A DNA stretch of 64,000 nucleotides from Asticcacaulis solisilvae. GTDB taxonomy: Bacteria > Pseudomonadota > Alphaproteobacteria > Caulobacterales > Caulobacteraceae. The stretch spans positions 52,201 through 116,200 of the forward strand of contig NZ_JAGGMI010000013.1 in the NCBI RefSeq assembly GCF_017875235.1, given 5' to 3'. The notes below the pieces were generated by a model. The model was not told where the DNA came from. It worked only from the letters and a program-made list of their open reading frames with translations, and did no database searches. Shown here in pieces: positions 50,652 through 59,779 of this stretch. The translations under genes were made by a program, and so were the position numbers. Positions within the stretch are counted from its first letter, which is position 1. Every line of letters begins with the position of its first letter.

Positions 50652-53300
50652 ATGAAGACGAAGCTGTTCCTGTTCAGCATTCTCACCGCGCTGACCGCCT
50701 GGCCGGCGGTGCACGCCGCTGCCCAAACCCCTGCGCCCTATCTGCGGACCTCCCTGGAGGCGAAGGCGCGCGCGGCCGACCTGGTGTCGCGCATGACGCT
50801 GGAGGAAAAGGCCGCCCAGATCCAGAGCGGCGCGCCCGCCATTCCGCGCCTGGGTGTTCCCGCCTACGACTATTGGAACGAAGGTCTTCACGGGGTCGCG
50901 CGCGCCGGTGAGGCGACCGTCTTTCCGCAGGCCGTCGGCCTGGCGGCGACCTGGGACACGCCGGGCATCCGTCACGTCGCCGATGTCATCGCCACCGAGT
51001 TCCGCGCCAAGAACCTGAAGGCGCGTGGGGCGCGCAACGGCGACACCCGGCGCTATGAAGGCCTGACAGTGTGGTCGCCCAACGTCAACATCTTCCGCGA
51101 TCCGCGCTGGGGGCGGGGACAGGAGACCTGGGGCGAGGATCCCTACCTGACCTCGCGCATGGGGGTGGCCTTTATCAAGGGGCTGCAGGGTGACGATCCC
51201 GTGCATCCCAAGACCGCAGCCGTCGTCAAGCACTTCGCGGTCCACAGCGGACCCGAAGCCGACCGTCACACTGACGACATCCATCCGTCGCAGCGCGACC
51301 GGATCGACACCTACCTGCCGGCGTTTCACGCTGCTGTAACCGAAGCTGGGGTCGAAGGCGTCATGTGCGCCTATAATGCCATCGACGGCATTCCGGCCTG
51401 TGGCAACACAGACTACATGGTCGATACGCTGCGCAAGGACTGGGGCTTCAAGGGCCATGGCGTATCCGACTGCGCGGCGATCGCCGACTTCTACCTTCCG
51501 GCCTCGCACGCCTACGTCAAAACGCCGGAGGAAGCGGTGGCCGCGGCCATCAAGACCGACGTCGATGTGATCTGCGACTTCGTCGCCAACAAGACCTTCG
51601 ATCCGCAGACGACGATCAATGCCGTCAAGCAGGGCCTGATCACCGAGGCCGATCTCGACGACGCCCTGGTCCGTCTCTTTGACGTGCGCATGCGGCTGGG
51701 CCTGTTCGATCCGGCAGGCACCGGGCCCTATGCGGCGATCACGGCGCAGGACTACGATACACCGGCCCACCGCGAACTGGCGCTGAAGACGGCTGAGGAC
51801 GCTGTCGTGCTCCTCAAGAATGACGGCCTCCTGCCGCTGAAGGCCGTGCCGAAACGCATCGCCATCATCGGTCCCAATGCCGACAGCGTCGACGCCCTGG
51901 TCGGCAACTACAACGGCACGCCGTCGAAGCCAGTCACCGTCTATGCCGGCATCAAGGCGCGCTTTCCGGACGCCGAAGTTACCTACGTAGAAGGCACCGG
52001 CTGGGTGGCGCCACCGCTCGAAAACGTGCCGGACACCGCGCTGTGCCTCGACCGGGCCTGCTCGACAAAGGGCCTGACGCAGGAGGAATTCAACGGGCCG
52101 AAGCTGGAAGGCGCGCCGGTCGCGACGAAAACCGAGGCCAATGCCAGGTTCCGCTGGGGTTGGCCCACGCGTGAGGAACGCGAAAGTTCGATCCGCTGGG
52201 CCGGCTATATCAAGGCCGAGGAAAGCGGCCCGCATCGCTTCCGGTTCACGGGCGACGACGGCTACCGCATCTATGTCGATGACAAGCTGATCGCCGATGT
52301 GTGGGACATTGCCTGGCCGACCTCCGACACAGAGGTGCAGCTCACGGCGGGTCAGGTCTATAGCCTGCGTATCGAGGCCGTACAGCGGGGGCAGCGCGAG
52401 GATCAGGTCTTCCAATGGAGCCGGCCGAGCAACGGCGATGAAAAGGCGATGACGGCGGCCAGGTCCGCCGACCTGATCGTCTTTGCCGCCGGTCTGACGG
52501 CGCGTCTGGAAGGCGAGGAGATGCGCGTGGCCGCCCCGGGCTTTGCCGGAGGCGACCGCACCAGCCTCGACCTGCCGGCGCCGCAGCAAAAACTGCTGGA
52601 ACGCCTGCATGGCACCGGCAAGGCGGTTGTCCTGGTCCTGATGAACGGCAGCGCCATGAGCGTCAACTGGGCCGACGCCAACCTGCCGGCGATCGTCGAA
52701 GCCTGGTATCCGGGCGGGGAGGGCGGCCGGGCCATCGCCAACCTGCTGGCGGGGGATTTCAGCCCTGCCGGCCGTCTGCCGGTAACTTTCTACAAATCCG
52801 CCGAACAACTTCCGTCTTTCAAGAATTATGGAATGAATGGCAGGACCTATCGCTATTTCGCCGGTGAGGCGCTCTATCCCTTTGGTTTCGGCCTGAGCTA
52901 TACGACCTTTGCCTATGGCAAGCCCGTTGTCGACCGTAGCCGGCTCGCGGCAGGGGAGGGGGCCACGGTTTCGGTGGAGGTTACCAATACCGGCGGCCGC
53001 GATGGCGATGAGGTTGTCCAGCTTTACGTCACGCGCCAGGCCGACGGCGCACCGATCCGCGCGCTGAAGGGCTTTCAGCGCATGGCGTTAAAGGCCGGTG
53101 AAACCCGGCGGGTGACCTTTACCCTCGATGCCATGGCGCTGAGCGTTGTCGATGCCGGCGGTAATCGCGTTGTCGAGGAAGGGGCCGCCGATATCTGGAT
53201 CGGTGGCGGCCAGCCCGGCCAGCGCGCGGGCCTGCCGCCAGCCGCCGGGGTTGCCGCACGTATCGATATTATCGGACGCAAGACAATCGCGCCATTTTAG
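50652..53300 (+). CDS. GH3 beta-xylosidase/beta-glucosidase with PA14 insert
   Basis: 882 aa. Signal peptide ends near residue 24. GH3 N-domain: YDYWNEGLHGVARAGEATVFPQAVGLAATWD, KHFAVHSGPEADRH, and nucleophile Asp273 in GHGVSDCAAIADF. C-domain: LLKNDGLLPLK, then a PA14 domain inserted at about 500-600 (YIKAEESGPHRFRFTGDDGYRIYVDDKLIAD), then GEMRV-type acid/base region in ARLEGEEM. A fibronectin-III-like domain ends it (about 755-850). The sequence is close to beta-xylosidases, but beta-glucosidase activity cannot be excluded. It is a separate unit behind repeat copy d; the next gene starts 115 bp on. Confidence 0.93.
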   Translation: MKTKLFLFSILTALTAWPAVHAAAQTPAPYLRTSLEAKARAADLVSRMTLEEKAAQIQSGAPAIPRLGVPAYDYWNEGLHGVARAGEATVFPQAVGLAATWDTPGIRHVADVIATEFRAKNLKARGARNGDTRRYEGLTVWSPNVNIFRDPRWGRGQETWGEDPYLTSRMGVAFIKGLQGDDPVHPKTAAVVKHFAVHSGPEADRHTDDIHPSQRDRIDTYLPAFHAAVTEAGVEGVMCAYNAIDGIPACGNTDYMVDTLRKDWGFKGHGVSDCAAIADFYLPASHAYVKTPEEAVAAAIKTDVDVICDFVANKTFDPQTTINAVKQGLITEADLDDALVRLFDVRMRLGLFDPAGTGPYAAITAQDYDTPAHRELALKTAEDAVVLLKNDGLLPLKAVPKRIAIIGPNADSVDALVGNYNGTPSKPVTVYAGIKARFPDAEVTYVEGTGWVAPPLENVPDTALCLDRACSTKGLTQEEFNGPKLEGAPVATKTEANARFRWGWPTREERESSIRWAGYIKAEESGPHRFRFTGDDGYRIYVDDKLIADVWDIAWPTSDTEVQLTAGQVYSLRIEAVQRGQREDQVFQWSRPSNGDEKAMTAARSADLIVFAAGLTARLEGEEMRVAAPGFAGGDRTSLDLPAPQQKLLERLHGTGKAVVLVLMNGSAMSVNWADANLPAIVEAWYPGGEGGRAIANLLAGDFSPAGRLPVTFYKSAEQLPSFKNYGMNGRTYRYFAGEALYPFGFGLSYTTFAYGKPVVDRSRLAAGEGATVSVEVTNTGGRDGDEVVQLYVTRQADGAPIRALKGFQRMALKAGETRRVTFTLDAMALSVVDAGGNRVVEEGAADIWIGGGQPGQRAGLPPAAGVAARIDIIGRKTIAPF

Positions 53301-53415
53301 TTGATATGACGAGGCGAGGGGAAAAGCGTTAACCCTGTCTCCTAAGCGGTTCTTTCAGTTTCTTTTGTATGGTGGCCTGCGCGGCGCATCTGCCGCATCC
53401 GTTTAAAGCGTAGCC

Positions 53416-56400
53416 GTGCACGACACCGCCCACGATACTGGTATGCGTACCGATCCGGAAGCCAGCCCGAAATCGATGTTCCGGGCCGTCGTTTTCGTTT
53501 TGCTTCTCATCCTGTCCGCGACCTGCGGCGCCGGCGCCACACCGGTTTTGGCCGAGGCGCGCTGGACCGGGTTCACGGCCGAGACCTTCCAGCATGTCAC
53601 CGCGCAAAGTTCGGAAGTGCGCAATCCAACCTCGCTGATCCAGGATCGTCACGGCTTCCTGTGGATCGGCTCCCAGAACGGGCTGGTGCGGTGGGACGGC
53701 TACCGCTTCCGGCTGTACCGGCCGGACCCGGATCGCGCCGGAGCGCTGCCCGATATCGACGTGCGCAACCTGTTTGTCGATGGGGAAGGCCGCCTGTGGC
53801 TCGCCACCAATGTCGGCGGCCTGGCGCGCTATGACGAGACTTCCGACAGTTTTACGGCCTATACGGCCGGACCCAAGGGGCTGAGCCACGTCACGGTGAC
53901 CTCGATGGCCGGCGACGGCAAGGGCGGGCTGTGGGTCGGGACCTGGGGCGGACTGGATCATCTCGATCCGCGCAGTGGAATTATTCAAAAGGCCGTCGTC
54001 ACCGGTCTGCCCAGCGAGAAGATCGGCGCATTGCTGCGCGATCCCGCCGGTAACCTGTGGATCGGTACCTCGGCCGGGCTGGTCCGGCGCAATGGAACGC
54101 GGACCGAGACCGTTGCGCTTCCGACGCCTGACGGCAAGGTACCGGCCGTGCGCCAGATCTATCGTGACACGACGGGGCGCGTCTGGGTCGGCACGCAGCG
54201 GCACGGTGCCTATATTATCGACGCCGGAACGGACGTGGCCAGGCCCGTAACAGGTCCCGGCGCCGGTGACCTGCCCAACGAAGGCGTCAACACGATCGTC
54301 GAAGTCCGGCCGGGGGAAGTCTGGCTTGGCACCTATAGCCACGGCATCGTCGCCATCGATATGGCCAGCATGCGGATGCGGCGCATCACCCACGATCCCA
54401 GCATTGCCAACAGCCTTCTCTTCGACCAGGTCTGGGGGCTGCATCGCGACCGGTCGGGCCTGATCTGGGTTGCGACGGGCGAGGGGCTCAGCCGCTATGC
54501 GCCGGAACAGGGCGCGTTTTCCGTCGTGACCGGCGCCACGGGGCGCGTAAGCGACATGTCCGAAGCCGGTGCGCTGGCGATCCGCGAAATGCCGGACGGC
54601 CGGCTGTGGATGGGACTGTTGCGCAAGGGCGTGGACATCGTCGATCCCGTCAGCGGCCGCGTACGCACCCTGGCTCCGGATCCGCTTCATCCCGAAACCG
54701 CCCTGCCGCAGAACTATGTCTGGGACTTCCTGGCCATGGGGCGTGACGTCTATATCGCGACAGGGCAGGGCCTTTACCGCAGCGATGTGGGAGGCGGCGC
54801 GGTGAAACGCATGCACATACCGGGACGCGACGCCGACGCCTATACGGTCGGGCTGATGCGCGACGGCCCAGCCATCTGGATCGCCGGTTATGACGGCGTG
54901 TGGCGCTTCGATCCTGGCAAACCCAACGCCAAGCCGCTCCATGTCACGGCGCTGACCGACGAACGCACCCGCGTCCTGGCGACGACGCCGGATGGCGCGG
55001 TGTGGATCGGTACCGAAAACGGTCTGAACCGGCTGACGCGCGATGGCCGCGTCGAGAAAATCCTGCCGGAGAAGCGCAAACACGCCTTGAGCGCCGGCTT
55101 CGTCACCACCCTGCTGGTCGATAGCAAAGGCCGGCTGTGGGTCGGCACCTCCGGCGGTGGCGTCGATGTCCTGACCGGACGCGACGCGAAGGGGCGTCCC
55201 GTGTTCCACCATATCGGCGTGCGCGAAGGCTTGCCCGATCCCAATGTCGACAAGTTGCTGGCCGACGGCCAGGGACGCATCTGGGTGTCGACCGATTCGG
55301 CCCTGGCCACAGTCGATCCTGAGCGTTTTACCGTCCGCGCCATCGGCCGCGAAAGCGGGCTGTCCGTGTTCAACTACTGGGTAGGCTCCGGTACGGTTAC
55401 GTCGCACGGCGAACTCATGTTCAGCGGCGCCTCGGCGGTTCTGGTCGTCCGCCCGGAGATGATCGGCACCTGGGGTTATGCGCCACCGATGGTTATCAGC
55501 GACATCCGCATCGGCAAGGAAGCAAGGGTGACTGCGCCCTTCAACGGCGGAAAACTGCCCAGCACGCTCATCGTGCCGCCGGGCAAGAACCTGTCCGTCG
55601 AATTCTCGTCGCTCGATTTTTCCGCGCCCGACCGCAACCGTTATCGGTATCGCCTCGACGGCTTCGAGCAGGACTGGAACGAGACCGATGCCGGCCACCG
55701 CGTCGCCACCTACACCAACCTGCGACCCGGTCGTTACGTCCTGAAGCTGCAAGGCTCGAACCGCGACGGCGTGTGGAGCAGCCGGATGCTCAGCATTCCG
55801 GTTCGGGTGATGCCGGCATGGTACCAGACCTGGTGGTTCTACCTGCTTGCCGTGGTCCTGGCCGTGGTGGCGATCGCCATCGTCATCCAGACGCGCACCG
55901 GCGTGCTGCGAAGCCGCCAGCGGCAGCTCGAAGCCCTGGTCGAGGAACGCACGGCCGAACTGACGCGCAGCCAGGCGCAACTGGAGCACATGGCCTATTT
56001 CGACGCCCTGACCGGGCTGCCCAACCGGCGCATGTTCCACGAAGACCTGCGCAAGGCCATGGCCTGGGCGCGGCGCGAACACACCGGTTTCAGCCTGCTG
56101 CTGATCGACCTCGATCGTTTCAAACAGGTTAACGACAGCTTAGGCCACGATGCCGGCGACGCGCTGCTCAAGGAAGCGGCGACCCGTCTGCGTTCGGTGC
56201 TGCGCGAAAATGACTGTGTGGCGCGGGTCGGCGGCGACGAGTTCGCGATTGTGCTTATGGGTGACGGCGACGTCGATACGGTGTGCAAGCGCATCATATG
56301 GAGCTTCGCGGCGCCGGTGCATTTCCAGGCCTATAAGCTGCAGACCAGTCCCAGCATCGGTGTGGCTGCGTTTCCGGACGATGGCGACGGCGAAGACGCG

Positions 56401-56502
56401 CTTTACAAGTCGGCCGATATCGCGCTGTACCGCGCCAAGGCTGCCGGACGCAACACGTGGCGATATTACACAGTCGAGGACGAAACCGCCGAAGCCGGCT
56501 GA
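53416..56502 (+). CDS. Periplasmic beta-propeller/Y_Y_Y sensor fused to GGDEF diguanylate cyclase
   Basis: 1028 aa. N-terminal signal-anchor helix (about 22-42). Two seven-bladed propellers of Reg_prop repeats, each with a motif like GFLWIGSQNGLVRWDG, GRLWLATNVGGLARYD or GGLWVGTWGGLDHLDP, run to about 675. Then a Y_Y_Y domain (about 690-790), one membrane helix (about 810-830), a short coiled coil (RQRQLEALVEERTAELTRSQ-like) and a GGDEF domain with intact GGDEF (939-943). The RxxD inhibitory site is present (Arg930 to Asp933). The sensory half is the one used by Bacteroidota hybrid regulators of glycan use; here the output is cyclic-di-GMP. It lies next to a GH3 gene. Confidence 0.93.
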   Translation: MHDTAHDTGMRTDPEASPKSMFRAVVFVLLLILSATCGAGATPVLAEARWTGFTAETFQHVTAQSSEVRNPTSLIQDRHGFLWIGSQNGLVRWDGYRFRLYRPDPDRAGALPDIDVRNLFVDGEGRLWLATNVGGLARYDETSDSFTAYTAGPKGLSHVTVTSMAGDGKGGLWVGTWGGLDHLDPRSGIIQKAVVTGLPSEKIGALLRDPAGNLWIGTSAGLVRRNGTRTETVALPTPDGKVPAVRQIYRDTTGRVWVGTQRHGAYIIDAGTDVARPVTGPGAGDLPNEGVNTIVEVRPGEVWLGTYSHGIVAIDMASMRMRRITHDPSIANSLLFDQVWGLHRDRSGLIWVATGEGLSRYAPEQGAFSVVTGATGRVSDMSEAGALAIREMPDGRLWMGLLRKGVDIVDPVSGRVRTLAPDPLHPETALPQNYVWDFLAMGRDVYIATGQGLYRSDVGGGAVKRMHIPGRDADAYTVGLMRDGPAIWIAGYDGVWRFDPGKPNAKPLHVTALTDERTRVLATTPDGAVWIGTENGLNRLTRDGRVEKILPEKRKHALSAGFVTTLLVDSKGRLWVGTSGGGVDVLTGRDAKGRPVFHHIGVREGLPDPNVDKLLADGQGRIWVSTDSALATVDPERFTVRAIGRESGLSVFNYWVGSGTVTSHGELMFSGASAVLVVRPEMIGTWGYAPPMVISDIRIGKEARVTAPFNGGKLPSTLIVPPGKNLSVEFSSLDFSAPDRNRYRYRLDGFEQDWNETDAGHRVATYTNLRPGRYVLKLQGSNRDGVWSSRMLSIPVRVMPAWYQTWWFYLLAVVLAVVAIAIVIQTRTGVLRSRQRQLEALVEERTAELTRSQAQLEHMAYFDALTGLPNRRMFHEDLRKAMAWARREHTGFSLLLIDLDRFKQVNDSLGHDAGDALLKEAATRLRSVLRENDCVARVGGDEFAIVLMGDGDVDTVCKRIIWSFAAPVHFQAYKLQTSPSIGVAAFPDDGDGEDALYKSADIALYRAKAAGRNTWRYYTVEDETAEAG

Positions 56503-56607
56503 TGCCCGATATTGACGGCGAAACAAAATCCAACATCAATTTCGCATAATAAAGATTATGAGAAATTGATGCGTGCACAGGTGGATTCCAAACGCTTCAA
56601 ATGAGAT

Positions 56608-56634
56608 CCTGGGCATCCACGAAGGATGCCCAGG
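56608..56634 (-). terminator. Terminator-like hairpin after the TonB receptor
   Basis: CCTGGGCATCC (56608-56618) pairs with GGATGCCCAGG (56624-56634), an 11-bp perfect stem with a 5-nt loop. It starts 16 bp beyond the receptor stop on the minus strand, followed by ATCTCATTT. It probably ends the receptor transcript and faces the GGDEF gene's 3' end. Confidence 0.65.
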
Positions 56635-56649
56635 TTGTTACGCACTGGA

Positions 56650-59442
56650 TTAGAAGTTTGCCTTCAGTGTCACGCTGTATCGACGGTCGTTGAGCTGCCA
56701 CAGCAGTCCGCCAGATTCCCTTTCGACATAGGTGTGGTACATCGAATTTCCGAGGTTCACGGCATCCACCGAGACTGTGAACACGTCGTTCAGGCGATAG
56801 CTCGCGGAAGCATCCAGGGACGAATATGGCGCGGCATACTGGTTGGCGCCAAAAACGCCGCTCCCGTTCAACTGATCCAGGAAGGACGACCGCCAGTTAT
56901 AGGCAATCCGGGCCTGGACAGGTCCTTTTTCATACAGCCCGATCAGGTTGTAGCTGTCCTTCGAAAGCTTGGGCAGAGGTATGAATACGCCTGGGGACCG
57001 TTCGACTTTTGAATCGACATGGGTGTAGTTGGCCTGCACGCCCAAACCGCTCCAAAGTCCGGGCAGGAAGTCAAAAAACTGCGTGTACCCGGTCTCGAAG
57101 CCCTTGATTTCGCCTTTTCCAAGATTGATGTTCGTACTGATGGAATAGTCCACGCCGCTGAAGTTCATGACTTCGATGCCGCTGGCCAGGTAGCCATCGA
57201 CGTCCTTCTTGAACAGGCCGAAGAAGGCCATATTGGCCGAGCCCCAGTAATATTCCGCTGTGAGATCGTACGACGTCGCGGTCATGGGCTTCAGGAACGG
57301 ATTGCCAGAGCTGCCCGTCGGCCGGCCAAACGCATCGTACTGAGACGGAATATTCGGATTCAGCTGCACGTGGGTCGCCATGTCCGTGAAGTTCGGCCGC
57401 GTCAGCGTCTGGCCGAAAGCCGCCCGGAACTGCAGTTCATTGCTGACATGAAGCCGGAGGTTCAGGCTTGGCAGCACATTGGTGTAGTCGTTTTCGAGCA
57501 CCGTATCGTGCGCCCCGGTGCTGTCCTGGATATAGCCAACCGATTTCAGGCTTGTCTTGACGGCGCGCACACCCGCGGTGCCATCAAGGCCGTAGCCGAA
57601 AACGGTCGTGGCAAAGTCGCCGGATACATAAATGGCCTGGGTTTTTTCTTCCTGTTCGTTGATTTCAGACGGGTTGAAGCTTGTTCGGAATGTATAGCTG
57701 TTCGGCTTGCCAGCGAACAATTCCGCATAGGTCTTGACCGTCCGGTTGAACACCGAGGACTGCGGATCGGCGTATTCGGGGAAGATCCCGACGGCAAAGC
57801 CGACGCCGGGCACCATGAAGTTGTCCGCCGGGCCGACCGATATGAGATTCGGGTGCTGTGAGACCGGAATGAGCGGGCACGCGCTCCAGCTTGGGTTGGT
57901 GCCCGTGTCGTTACAGACTCCGGTATTGTCCCAATTTCCGCGCAAAAGGATTTTCGTGTCCGAGACGCGTACGCCGGCGTGCAGTTTGTTGAAGAAATGC
58001 CCGTCATTATCGAAGTCGAATTCCTGCACAAAGGCAGACATCTTCAGTTTATGACGGTCGACGGCGTTTGCCAGCCACTCGTAGTACCAGTTGTTCGGAT
58101 TGCCGAAATAAGCATACGGATTGCTTGGATTTGCCGGATCGACAATGGAGAAGGTCGGGTATTTCCCCCTGACGTCGAAGGCGATGTCCAGATCGGGAAT
58201 GTTGGCCACGCTCCGGCTCTCGTTGTCGTACAGCTTCACCGAGTCGCCGTTGCGATCGGCGTCATAGGTCGCGTATTCGTAGGCGAAGTCGGTTTTCGAG
58301 GTCAGGCGGTCGGAAATCTGCCATTTCAGGTTCACGGTGGACAGGTTCGTCACGCTTCGGACGTCCTGGTCGAAACGCGAGGTCGAAAAGATCTGCGGCG
58401 AAAGCACGCCGCTGGTCGCCGCCCCGTCTTCCGACCAGGTAAAGGTCGAGCCCGCGGCCGCCATGGGATCGGTGTTCTTATCGTCGCCGTACAGGTACTC
58501 GCCGCGGCGAATGAACTGGTAGTCGGAGTGCATGTTTTGCACAGTCAGGAGGACGTCGTCATTGACTTGCCACTGGTAGGCTAAAGCCAGACCCTTGCGG
58601 ATCCGGTTTCCCGAGTCCTGATAGATTTCAAACGAGGTCGGAACGTACAGGGTTGTAAGGCTTCCCTTGTTTGGGAAGCTTGCGAACGCCGTCGGGTTCG
58701 ATGTCGCGGTGATGACATGCTGCTGCTGCTGAAGGACCGCGTCCTGGCGATAGAAGGTCTGGCCATAGGACGCATTTACCAGAAACCCCATTCGGCCGAG
58801 GCTTGTATCGAACTGGCGGCTGAAGAGAGCCGAAACCGACGGCGAGGCCTTGTCGATCCGGTCATACTGGTTGGCCTTCAGCGTGATGCTGTTGATGTCA
58901 GCCTTTGAATCGAAGGGCTTGCGCGTGCGAATATCCACGACGCCGCCGATGCCGCCTTCGATCAGGTTCGAAGCCGCGTTCTTATAAACGTCCAGTCCCG
59001 CCATCAGTTCCGACGGCAGCCCTTCAAGGTCAGGCGCGCGGCCGCCGTTGGCCGTGAAAAAATCACGCCCGTCAATCAGGTTGCGGACCTGCGTCATGCC
59101 GCGAATCGTAATCGCGGGCTCGGTGCGGTGATCGTAGTCCGTCCCGCCCTCACCGTACCGTCGCTGGATCTGTACGCCAGTGATGCGCTGCAGGGACTCT
59201 ACCGTGTTTACGTCGGGCAGCTTTCCGATATCGGTGGCCTGGATCGAATCCACGATCTGGTTGGCGCTTCTTTTGATGTTGCGCGCCGACCTTAGCGATC
59301 CCCTGGTCCCCGTAATGACCAGGGCCTCATCCGCCGGTGCCGGCGGGGCGGCGTCCTGCGCGTAGGACGCGATCGGCACCGCCATGGCAAGCACCGCCAC
59401 GGTGGCCAGCAAGGTGGACCTATTGGCTTTACGCTTTGGCAT
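56650..59442 (-). CDS. TonB-dependent receptor divergent from halogenase
   Basis: 930 aa. Signal peptide about residues 1-28 (PIASYA). TonB box region EALVITGTRGSLRSA. Plug with IGKLPDVNTVESLQRITGVQ, PAITIRGMTQVRNLIDGRDF, GLPSELMAGLDVYKNAASNL and EGGIGGVVDIRTRKPFD, the sugar-receptor style of this order. Barrel ends YSVTLKANF with the terminal Phe. There is no STN domain. It shares a 337-bp divergent region with the halogenase gene, and in sequenced relatives such pairs are common. Its ligand is probably a glycan fragment from the GH30 reaction encoded nearby. Confidence 0.92.
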   Translation of the reverse strand: MPKRKANRSTLLATVAVLAMAVPIASYAQDAAPPAPADEALVITGTRGSLRSARNIKRSANQIVDSIQATDIGKLPDVNTVESLQRITGVQIQRRYGEGGTDYDHRTEPAITIRGMTQVRNLIDGRDFFTANGGRAPDLEGLPSELMAGLDVYKNAASNLIEGGIGGVVDIRTRKPFDSKADINSITLKANQYDRIDKASPSVSALFSRQFDTSLGRMGFLVNASYGQTFYRQDAVLQQQQHVITATSNPTAFASFPNKGSLTTLYVPTSFEIYQDSGNRIRKGLALAYQWQVNDDVLLTVQNMHSDYQFIRRGEYLYGDDKNTDPMAAAGSTFTWSEDGAATSGVLSPQIFSTSRFDQDVRSVTNLSTVNLKWQISDRLTSKTDFAYEYATYDADRNGDSVKLYDNESRSVANIPDLDIAFDVRGKYPTFSIVDPANPSNPYAYFGNPNNWYYEWLANAVDRHKLKMSAFVQEFDFDNDGHFFNKLHAGVRVSDTKILLRGNWDNTGVCNDTGTNPSWSACPLIPVSQHPNLISVGPADNFMVPGVGFAVGIFPEYADPQSSVFNRTVKTYAELFAGKPNSYTFRTSFNPSEINEQEEKTQAIYVSGDFATTVFGYGLDGTAGVRAVKTSLKSVGYIQDSTGAHDTVLENDYTNVLPSLNLRLHVSNELQFRAAFGQTLTRPNFTDMATHVQLNPNIPSQYDAFGRPTGSSGNPFLKPMTATSYDLTAEYYWGSANMAFFGLFKKDVDGYLASGIEVMNFSGVDYSISTNINLGKGEIKGFETGYTQFFDFLPGLWSGLGVQANYTHVDSKVERSPGVFIPLPKLSKDSYNLIGLYEKGPVQARIAYNWRSSFLDQLNGSGVFGANQYAAPYSSLDASASYRLNDVFTVSVDAVNLGNSMYHTYVERESGGLLWQLNDRRYSVTLKANF

Positions 59443-59779
59443 CTATTCCTCCATTTGTTTTTTTTAAGCGAAGCGGAATTGCCCATCGTGCGGTTTCGCC
59501 GCACAAGCACGAGCCAATTCTTAGCTGTGATTAAATCGCATTATATGACTTTTCAATGATAAATTTGTATGACTTATTGCGACGCCTCAAACCATATCTT
59601 TGCGTTGCGTTTTTGACACATGGTTTGATTTGTGGGCGAAAAACAGTATGCCTCTTGGTTAACTTCGCCAGATATATGGCGCTTGGGGGCAAATAACCGC
59701 TCACAAAGGCACTTGCTGCCAAAAATATTTAATCATACATTACAAGACTATAAATTATACGTTTTCAGCGGAGGCAAGG
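59443..59779. promoter_or_regulatory. Divergent promoter region between TonB receptor and halogenase
   Basis: 337 bp, AT-rich, with no gene. It holds a hairpin GTGCGG/CCGCAC (59490-59506) in the receptor leader, a pair of TATGACTT-like direct repeats near 59543 and 59568, and a split perfect inverted repeat TCAAACCAT (59587-59595) with ATGGTTTGA (59620-59628), half-site centres 33 bp apart. The last is a good candidate for binding by the FadR-type regulator encoded at 63035. No ECF-type GTCCAA box was found here. Confidence 0.5.

Noticed and set aside
50613..52808. 731-codon minus-strand frame opposite GH3
   Set aside because: Shadow of the GH3 gene, with no family features.
53329..56082. 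917-codon minus-strand frame opposite the GGDEF gene
   Set aside because: The plus strand has a complete propeller/GGDEF protein with intact motifs; the minus frame has no recognisable domain or ribosome site.
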